Assembly: GCA_027487315.1 (NCBI GenBank)
Contig: JAIYDW010000075.1
Span: forward strand, 1 to 40,032
Direction of reading: 5' to 3'
Source: Verrucomicrobiaceae bacterium
GTDB lineage: Bacteria; Verrucomicrobiota; Verrucomicrobiia; Verrucomicrobiales; Verrucomicrobiaceae
DNA: 40,032 nucleotides
In this document: one piece after another, positions 31,350 to 37,435 of the stretch
Numbering within the stretch: the stretch's first letter is position 1
Layout: every line of letters starts with the position of its first letter
Notes under the pieces: model-generated
Database searches by the model: none
What the model saw: the letters and a program-made list of their open reading frames with translations, nothing else
What the model was told of the DNA's origin: nothing
Program-made: the position numbers and the translations under genes

Positions 31350-31877
31350 TTAGCTGCCCACGATTTGGAGCAAGGCGACCTTGAAGATGAGGTCGCTATT
31401 GGGTGGGATTTTGTCACCGACGGCGCGGTTGCCGTAGGCGAGGCGAGCGGGGATGAAGAGTTCCCACTGGTCGCCGGGTTTCATCAGCCTGAGGGCCTCT
31501 GACCATCCTGCGATGACTTGGCCGACGCCGAAGGTGGCGGGTACGCCGCGTTCGATGGAGCTGTCGAAGACGGTGCCATCGGTGAGGGTGCCGCGATAGT
31601 GAACCATGACGGAGTCGAAGAAGGAGGGGGAGCGTCCGTCGGCGGGACCGGAGGCGAGCACGCGGTATTGCAGGCCGCTGGAGGTGGTGATTTTGCCGGA
31701 GCTGTCCGGGGCTGGGGATGGAGCTGGAGTGGCGGCGCTGACGGTGGGGGCGGGGGACGCGGCGGGTTGTGGGGGCTGGTCTTTGGGGAGGGGGACGGCT
31801 TCTTTGAGGGGGGCGGTTTGGCAGCTTGCGGCGAAGAGGAGAACAGCGGGTGAGAGGCGTCGTGCGATCGAGGTCAT
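31350..31877 (-). CDS. FKBP-type peptidyl-prolyl isomerase lipoprotein
   Basis: A 175-residue protein with a lipobox LFAASC (Cys19), so it is probably anchored in a membrane facing the periplasm. A Pro/Ala-rich linker (about 20-60, PAPTVSAATPAPSPAP) leads to one FKBP domain: VMVHYRGTLTDGTVFDSSIE, then GVGQVIAGWSEALRLMKPGD, then RLAYGNRAVGDKIPPNSDLIF. These include the aromatic and acidic residues lining the FKBP pocket (Y, F-D, I-x-G-W, Y-G, F). It speeds folding of prolyl-containing proteins in the envelope. It stands alone between the DUF1592 operon and an unknown gene. Confidence 0.93.
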   Translation of the reverse strand: MTSIARRLSPAVLLFAASCQTAPLKEAVPLPKDQPPQPAASPAPTVSAATPAPSPAPDSSGKITTSSGLQYRVLASGPADGRSPSFFDSVMVHYRGTLTDGTVFDSSIERGVPATFGVGQVIAGWSEALRLMKPGDQWELFIPARLAYGNRAVGDKIPPNSDLIFKVALLQIVGS

Positions 31878-32092
31878 GATGGAAGGAGGCGTGGGGTGAG
31901 AACGTGCTGAAGGGGGTGAATGAATGGAGTTGGGCTAGGTTGTCCTCAAGCTTAATATCGAGGGTTTCGATGACTTATGGTTGATGGCGATTGGGCTTGG
32001 CTTGTTTGGATGCTTGATGTTTGATCGGAGTCGTTGTCGACAAAGCAGGTGCAAATGAATACTTGTGGAGGAGAATTCGTCTTTAATTGCCT

Positions 32093-32629
32093 ATGAAAAA
32101 TCTCATCCCAACTTTGGCGCTTGTCGTTGGCTATTTGAATGCGGCGGGGCTTTCCTGTCTGGCTCAAGTCCCGGGCGTTCCGCGACCCAATCTTCCCGGT
32201 AGACCTGGGTTGAATAGTCCATCTGCGCCTGACTCGCCCGAGACGTTGAGTGCCAATTATCAGGTCACCTTTTCCGCGACTGCTGAAGGGAAGGCGCTTG
32301 GGGAGCTGAGCATGTTGACTTGCTCTCCCCAGGTTTCGGTCAGTGGTCCGCTCAATTCGGGGATGACTCCCACTACCTTTACCGTCAACGGAACTTTGGG
32401 CGAGAAGGATGGCGAGCTGCTTTTCAGTTATGGGATTGGCTTTAGTTTGCCTGTGACTTCGACAACGATCAGCCCGAAGACGGAAGGGCAGCAAGTGGTC
32501 TCGAACATTCAGTATCAGCAACACAGCTCACAGGGAATGCTTCGCATGAAACCCGGCACTGCCTATGAAGTGTTGAAGGCGGCGGGTGCTGTTTACACGA
32601 TCACGATTAGTCCGGTGCCGTCGAAGTGA
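32093..32629 (+). CDS. Exported protein of unknown function
   Basis: 178 residues from the ATG at 32093; a TTG at 32087 would add two. A signal peptide (MKNLIPTLALVVGYLNAAGL, cleaved about CLAQ) is followed by a Pro-rich segment (VPGVPRPNLPGRPGLNSPSA) and then a beta-rich domain of about 120 residues (LSANYQVTFSATAEGKALGE to YTITISPVPSK). I recognise no family. Base composition is balanced, unlike most + strand genes here. It has its own upstream region of about 215 bases, including GGAGGAG at about 32067. Confidence 0.65.
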   Translation: MKNLIPTLALVVGYLNAAGLSCLAQVPGVPRPNLPGRPGLNSPSAPDSPETLSANYQVTFSATAEGKALGELSMLTCSPQVSVSGPLNSGMTPTTFTVNGTLGEKDGELLFSYGIGFSLPVTSTTISPKTEGQQVVSNIQYQQHSSQGMLRMKPGTAYEVLKAAGAVYTITISPVPSK

Positions 32630-32725
32630 GTCGTGAAAACTTTGAGGTACGAGCAGAACGGATGCGGGCACTTACTCGTTTGATGGCTGTCGTGTTATCG
32701 CCGGATCTGAAACGTTGACTGAAGA

Positions 32726-33223
32726 ATGAGAGTCATCCGCCGCCTCAATTTCGGTGAAGGGCCGCTTTATCGAGCTGTGCGACTTGAGGCACTGCGGGAA
32801 TCTCCGGAGGCGTTTTCTTCGGGGTATGAAGAGGCAGTTGCTCGAAGTGAGCAAAGCTGGGCAGATCAAGCTGATTCAAGTGCCGCGGGCTTGAATCGAG
32901 TGACATTCGTCGTGATTGGAGATCGACCGGTAGGTTTGGCAGCCCTTTACCGCGATGAGGAGGACCCTAACCTCGGTGAGCTGGTTCAGATGTGGGTTGC
33001 GCCTGAGGTGCGTGGTGGATCGGTGGCGGCTGACTTGCTTTTTGAAGTGTTTCGCTGGGCTGGCTTCAATGGTATTTCGCACGTGAAGGCGGAGGTGGTG
33101 AAGAGCAATACCAGAGCTCTCAGATTTTATGAGAAGTTCGGTTTTGTGGCTTCTGATGTGGGGGCATTTGAATCCGCGTCCAGTTGGTTACTCATCAAAA
33201 GGGTTGACCTTGAAAATCTGTAA
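32726..33223 (+). CDS. GNAT-family N-acetyltransferase
   Basis: A 165-residue protein of normal GNAT length that would transfer an acetyl group from acetyl-CoA to an amine. The acetyl-CoA-binding motif A is VAPEVRGGSVAADLL (R-G-G-S-V-A), preceded by the beta-4 strand GELVQMWV. The end has the usual N-T-R-A-L-R-F-Y-E-K-F-G-F motif. The N-terminus (RVIRRLNFGEGPLYRAVRLE, then ESPEAFSSGYEEA) matches acetyltransferases of small molecules or protein termini. The substrate is unknown. It sits alone on the + strand and converges with the peptide-binding lipoprotein gene. Confidence 0.88.
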   Translation: MRVIRRLNFGEGPLYRAVRLEALRESPEAFSSGYEEAVARSEQSWADQADSSAAGLNRVTFVVIGDRPVGLAALYRDEEDPNLGELVQMWVAPEVRGGSVAADLLFEVFRWAGFNGISHVKAEVVKSNTRALRFYEKFGFVASDVGAFESASSWLLIKRVDLENL

Positions 33224-33249
33224 GGGGATTGGTTGATTGTATATCGAAG

Positions 33250-34833
33250 CTACGGGGTGGGGTTCCACTTCATGCAGCGGAAGGGGTGGTCGTCGATGAG
33301 GTTGGGGCGGAGGCCGGTGAGGCGGTCGGGGTGGTAGAACTGGACGCCGACGTAGTAGTAGATGGGGAGGATGACGGTGTCGGTGGAGATGAGGAGTTGT
33401 TCGGCCTGGGCGAGGGTGGCGTTGCGTTGAATGGGGTCGGCGAGGGTGGCGGCGTGATTGAGGAGGCGGTCGTATTCGGGGTTTTTCCAGCCGGTGCGGT
33501 TGTTGCCGGAGGCGCTGAGGAACATTTCGAGGAAGGTGTTGGGGTCGTTGTAGTCACCGACCCAGCTTGAGCGGCACATTTGGTATTGGAGGCCTTTCAT
33601 GGAGGCGAGGTAGATTTTCCATTCTTGTTTGACGATTTGGACGGGGACGCCGAGGTGCTCTTTCCACATGGATTGGAGTTCGACGGCGATGTTGGTTTCG
33701 ACGGTTTTGGGGAAGTAGAGGTATTCGATGCGGGGGAGGCCTTTGCCGTTGGGGTAACCGGCTTCGGCAAGGAGGGCGCGGGCTTTGACGGGGTCGAAGG
33801 TGAGGCCTGGGGGCGGGAGGTAGTGCTGGGTGCCGGCGCCTGGGGGAGTGAGGGACCAGGCGGGGATCTCGCCGAGTTGGGTGATTTTTTCGGTGATGCG
33901 TTTGCGGTCGATGGCGAGGGTGAAGGCCTGGCGGACTTTTGGGTTGTCGAATGGGGCGGCGTTGACGTTGAAGCGGGTGAAGTAGGAGCCGAGGAAGGGG
34001 CCGGTGTGGAACCAGGGTTTGGATTTGAGGGTGGCGGTGAGGGATGTGGGGACCATGCCTTTGTCCATGATGAGGTCGGCCTCGCCTGTGAGGAAGTAGT
34101 TGATGGCGGTGTTGGGCTCGGAGATGGGGAGGACTTCGATGGTTTTCATGGCGACGTTGGCGGCGTCCCAGTAGCGCGGGTTTTTGCGGAGGCGGAGGTG
34201 GTCGTCGAGTTTCCAGGAGTCGAGGAGGTAGGAGCCGTTGCAGACGATGTTGTGAGGTTTGAGCCAGGCGCCGCCGTGTTTTTCGATGGAGGGGAGGTGG
34301 ACGGGGGCGAGGGTGGCGAAGGCGCAGAGGTCTATGAAATAGGGGGTGGGGTTTTCGAGGGTGACGGAGAGGGTGAGGGCGTCGGGGGCGGAGACGCCGA
34401 CCTGGGTGAAGTCGGTGAGTTGGCCGGTGTGATAGGCGGCGGCGTTGGTGATGACGTAGAGTTGAGAGGCGTAGTCGGCGCCGAAGGAGGGGTCGAGGAC
34501 GCGCTGCCAGGAGCGGACGAAGTCGTGGGCGGTGACGGGGTCGCCATTGCTCCAGAGGGCGTTGGGGCGGAGGTGGAAGATGTAGTGTTTTTTGTCGGGC
34601 GAGACTTCCCATTTTTCGGCGATGCCGGGGCCGGGGGTGCCGGATTCGTCGATGCGGCAGAGGCCTTCGAAGAGGGCGGTGGAGATGCGCATGCCGACTT
34701 GGTCGGTGACGACGGCGGGGTCGAAGGATTCGGGTTCGGCGCCGTTGATGAAGACGAGGTCGGCACGGTCGCGGACGCGGCCGCAGGCGGCGAGGGCGAG
34801 GCAGAGGAGGGTGAGGACGGCGAGGCGGGGCAC
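33250..34833 (-). CDS. Oligopeptide-binding lipoprotein (ABC transporter, SBP family 5)
   Basis: 527 residues from a GTG at 34833 (PRLAVLTLLCLALAAC); Cys17 closes a lipobox, so the protein is lipid-anchored. The family 5 fold is clear: NGAEPESFDPAVVTDQVGMR, then FEGLCRIDESGTPGPGIAEK, then WEVSPDKKHYIFHLRP, then DFVRSWQRVLDPSFGADYAS. This is the OppA-like pattern that delivers peptides to an ABC importer. A longer frame upstream to 34938 would translate through a palindromic intergenic repeat and is rejected as start. No permease or ATPase genes lie nearby, so the partner transporter is elsewhere. Codons end mainly in C. Confidence 0.9.
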   Translation of the reverse strand: MPRLAVLTLLCLALAACGRVRDRADLVFINGAEPESFDPAVVTDQVGMRISTALFEGLCRIDESGTPGPGIAEKWEVSPDKKHYIFHLRPNALWSNGDPVTAHDFVRSWQRVLDPSFGADYASQLYVITNAAAYHTGQLTDFTQVGVSAPDALTLSVTLENPTPYFIDLCAFATLAPVHLPSIEKHGGAWLKPHNIVCNGSYLLDSWKLDDHLRLRKNPRYWDAANVAMKTIEVLPISEPNTAINYFLTGEADLIMDKGMVPTSLTATLKSKPWFHTGPFLGSYFTRFNVNAAPFDNPKVRQAFTLAIDRKRITEKITQLGEIPAWSLTPPGAGTQHYLPPPGLTFDPVKARALLAEAGYPNGKGLPRIEYLYFPKTVETNIAVELQSMWKEHLGVPVQIVKQEWKIYLASMKGLQYQMCRSSWVGDYNDPNTFLEMFLSASGNNRTGWKNPEYDRLLNHAATLADPIQRNATLAQAEQLLISTDTVILPIYYYVGVQFYHPDRLTGLRPNLIDDHPFRCMKWNPTP

Positions 34834-34880
34834 GCTGGAGATTAACCGGGGATGGGGGCTCGTAAACTGTGGGGTGGGGA

Positions 34881-34916
34881 ATTCACACGCCTGGGACAGG
34901 CGTGGTACTTTGGGGG
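34881..34916. repeat. Palindromic intergenic repeat, copy 2
   Basis: Contains the core CACGCCTGGGACAGGCGTG (34886-34904) with the same flanks as copy 3: ATTCA before it and GTACTTTGGGGG after it, 36 identical bases in all. It lacks the second palindrome. It lies between the DUF3592 gene and the peptide-binding lipoprotein gene, both on the reverse strand. Confidence 0.85.
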
Positions 34917-35044
34917 TGCAGGGGCCACCGATTGACATCGGCGGCTACGGGAATTGGAGTTGGATTGTGGGGCGACAAGTGTGTTTTTGATGGTTAATCT
35001 GGATGCCGTGAGAGACGTTCTTTGGTGGACAGAATGATGTCAGG

Positions 35045-35464
35045 CTAATTGATGAAGTGCTTGGCAATGAAGATTGAACCCAGGATAAAAAAGGGCACTC
35101 CGATGCAGATGAACGCTACCGGCCAAAAGCCGAGGTTCTTGTCCAAGACGGAGCGGGCAGGGTTTTTCGGGTTGAAGTGCAAGGTGACTTTTTCGCCTGT
35201 ATAGAATCCCTGAACAATGCGCGGACCGAATGCGACACGAGAGGAGTGGTAGGTGACACCATTGACGATGTATTCGTAAACGAGGTCTTGTGTTTCGACT
35301 CGACGTTTGTCGGATTGGATTTCGACCCGCTCTTTCACGGAAACAAGATGCCCGGTGGTTTCTATCCAGTTCCGGCTGCCTCTCCATTCGAGGGTTGCTT
35401 TGGCCCCTACGACTGTGCCCAAGAAACCGAGGGCAGAAAACACGATGCCAAGATCAAGACTCAT
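35045..35464 (-). CDS. DUF3592 membrane protein
   Basis: A 139-residue protein with two membrane helices (about 5-24, DLGIVFSALGFLGTVVGA; about 112-134, FWPVAFICIGVPFFILGSIF) around a beta-rich extracytoplasmic or cytoplasmic domain. The domain has the DUF3592 pattern: W-I-E-T-T-G-H-L-V-S-V, then YEYIVNGVTYHSSRVAFGP, then GEKVTLHFNPKNPARSVL. The function is unknown across the family. It is a single gene; its composition is less G/C-skewed than nearby genes. Confidence 0.85.
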   Translation of the reverse strand: MSLDLGIVFSALGFLGTVVGAKATLEWRGSRNWIETTGHLVSVKERVEIQSDKRRVETQDLVYEYIVNGVTYHSSRVAFGPRIVQGFYTGEKVTLHFNPKNPARSVLDKNLGFWPVAFICIGVPFFILGSIFIAKHFIN

Positions 35465-35561
35465 TTGATGAGGATGTGCTGAAGCAGGTTGGTTGGCAGG
35501 ACGTCAAGATGGGTATGCTAGAGTCTGCTTGGGGGGCTAGGTGAGGTGGGAGTGGTTGATG

Positions 35562-36113
35562 TTAGTCGGTTTTTGATTCAATGAATCCATTGGGATTTTG
35601 TTTCAGAAACTGGCCGACTGCTCCGACGAAGTCGCCTAAGTCAGTGGCGTCTGTGATGAATACGGGTGGGTCTGAGAGGGAGATGAACATTGGGATGAGG
35701 GATTGATCTCGCTGATCACTGAAGGAGAAAAGAATTGCCCAGGCTTTGGGGGTTTTCCAATAGGCGACGAGGTGCATTTCAGGCACTTTGCGGAAGGCGT
35801 TGACGCCTCTTTCGGTGTTGCTATTCCACACGTCGAACAAGGGTTTGATCGTGCTAATGTCTGTTGAGGTGTGCAGGGTCTTGTGGAAACGGGTGAAGGT
35901 TAGAAAGGGTTCGTGATTGGGGAGGGTTGATTTGTCTTTTGAGAGGAGGTGTTCGCCTTGTTTGTAGAAGCGGAATTCTTCGAATTCGTAGGTTTTTGAG
36001 GGGGTGGGGCTTTGGTAGTTGTCAGGGAATTTGGCCTTGGTGAGTGCTTGAGAGGTGAGGGGGGCGAGGGTGATGAGGAGGGTCCATGCAGAACTTCGAA
36101 GCAGGTGTGTCAT
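35562..36113 (-). CDS. Exported protein of unknown function
   Basis: A 183-residue protein with a signal peptide (about 1-23, SSAWTLLITLAPLTSQAL). The mature part is mixed alpha/beta, with KTYEFEEFRFYKQGEHLL and, later, HLVAYWKTPKAWAILFSFSD. No family is recognised and no catalytic motif is visible. It lies 98 bases upstream of the DUF3592 gene on the same strand; co-transcription is possible but unsupported. The 277 bases between this gene's start and fmt hold the third palindromic repeat and nothing else I can name. Confidence 0.65.
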   Translation of the reverse strand: MTHLLRSSAWTLLITLAPLTSQALTKAKFPDNYQSPTPSKTYEFEEFRFYKQGEHLLSKDKSTLPNHEPFLTFTRFHKTLHTSTDISTIKPLFDVWNSNTERGVNAFRKVPEMHLVAYWKTPKAWAILFSFSDQRDQSLIPMFISLSDPPVFITDATDLGDFVGAVGQFLKQNPNGFIESKTD

Positions 36114-36327
36114 GGGTATCGCGGGGGTTGAGTTGGGGGGATGGGATTGGGTTGGGGAGAGGAGGTTTTGGTCTGGAGTTTGCGAAGCCGAAGGTATGCC
36201 AAGGAGGCTATTATTTTGATGCGTTTTCGGTCCCGGGTGTTTGGTTTGTTTTTGCCTGTGGTGATGGTGAGGTGGGAGCGAAGAATTAGGGGTGGGTGGA
36301 TGGGGGTTTTGGGTTTATGAGCGGGAG

Positions 36328-36382
36328 ATTCACACGCCTGGGACAGGCGTGGTACTTTGGGGGAGGCAAGCCAGCGGCTTGC
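36328..36382. repeat. Composite palindromic intergenic repeat, copy 3
   Basis: The core CACGCCTGGGACAGGCGTG (36333-36351), flanked as in copy 2, is followed by a second perfect palindrome, GCAAGCC-AGC-GGCTTGC (36366-36382), 14 bases on. The right end is 8 bases from the fmt stop codon, so in fmt mRNA the two hairpins would follow the stop directly and may terminate or stabilise the transcript. Confidence 0.85.
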
Positions 36383-36390
36383 TCCACGGG

Positions 36391-37317
36391 CTAGGTGAGG
36401 AGGGTGCCGGGGGGGAGGGGGTGGCCGTGGAGGAAGGTGGGGGTGGGGAGGCGTTTGCTGCCTTCGAGTTGAACTTCGGTGAGTTCGAGGGCGCCGATGC
36501 CACAGGCGATGAGGAGTTTTTCGTGGCTGTCGAGGACGGTGCCGGGGAGGGGGCAGCTGGTGATTTCGGGATGGGGGATGGCGCTGAAGATTTTGAGTTG
36601 AGTGCCGGCGAGGTGGGTGTGGGTGCCGGGCCAGGGGTTGTAGGCTCGGATGGTGCGGGAGATGTGGGTGGCGGGTTGGGTCCAGTCGATGCGGCCGTGG
36701 GTGCGGGTGAGTTTGCCGATGTGAGTGGCGTGGGTGTTGTCCTGCGGGGTGCGGGGGGCGGTGCCGGCGGCGAGGAGGTCGAGGGCGTGTTCGAGCGCGG
36801 CGGGGGCGAGGTCGGCGAGGCGGTCGTGGAGGGATGCGCCGGTGTCGGATTCGGTGAGGGGGGTGCGAGTGATGTGGAGGATGTCGCCGGTGTCGAGGCC
36901 TTCATCCATGTACATGATGGTGACGCCGGATTCGGGATCGCCCTCGCGGATGGCGGCCTGGATGGGGGCGGCGCCGCGATGGCGGGGGAGAATGGAGGCG
37001 TGGATATTGAGGCAGCCGAGGCGGAGGATGTCGAGAACAGCGCGGGAGAGGATTTGGCCGTAGGCGACGACGATGGCGATGTCGGCCTGGAGGGGGCGGA
37101 GTTCGTCAAGGGCGTTGCGGATTTTGAGGGGTTGGAGGACGGGGATGCTGTGTTCGAGGGCGAGGGTTTTGGTGGCGGGCGGGGTGAGGATGAGTTTGCG
37201 GCCGACGGGTTTGTCGGGTTGGGTGACGACGGCGACGACTTGGTGTTTGGGAGTGTTGATGAGCCAGCGGAGGGAGGGGAGGCCGATGTCGCCGGTGCCG
37301 ATGAAGAGGACGCGCAT
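36391..37317 (-). CDS. fmt: Methionyl-tRNA formyltransferase
   Basis: A 308-residue cytoplasmic enzyme that formylates initiator Met-tRNA using 10-formyl-tetrahydrofolate. The ATG at 37317 gives the classic start MRVLFIGTGDIGLPSLRWLI. The catalytic core includes the N-x-H-x-S motif in LNIHASILPRHRGAAPIQAA (Asn, His) and the Asp in TIMYMDEGLDTGDIL. The C-terminal OB-fold (about 205-308) starts after the linker with THIGKLTRTHGRIDW. Length is normal. No def (deformylase) gene is adjacent in the window. It is divergent from the subtilisin-like gene across 118 bases. Confidence 0.96.
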   Translation of the reverse strand: MRVLFIGTGDIGLPSLRWLINTPKHQVVAVVTQPDKPVGRKLILTPPATKTLALEHSIPVLQPLKIRNALDELRPLQADIAIVVAYGQILSRAVLDILRLGCLNIHASILPRHRGAAPIQAAIREGDPESGVTIMYMDEGLDTGDILHITRTPLTESDTGASLHDRLADLAPAALEHALDLLAAGTAPRTPQDNTHATHIGKLTRTHGRIDWTQPATHISRTIRAYNPWPGTHTHLAGTQLKIFSAIPHPEITSCPLPGTVLDSHEKLLIACGIGALELTEVQLEGSKRLPTPTFLHGHPLPPGTLLT

Positions 37318-37435
37318 AAGATTTGGAAGGGAGCGGGAGGGTAACATGGGCGAGTGGGGTCACAACTGCGGGATGGAGGCAAAATGACGGGAATCCGTTT
37401 GTGAATCGGGAATTGAGGCTTAAGATCGTTCCCCT

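Noticed and set aside
33580-34845. 421-residue + strand open frame across the peptide-binding lipoprotein
   Set aside because: Antisense to a well-supported family 5 binding protein; Gly/Glu/Val-rich by skew alone.
34834-34938. Longer N-terminus for the peptide-binding lipoprotein
   Set aside because: It would translate through the palindromic repeat, while the GTG at 34833 gives a standard lipoprotein signal.
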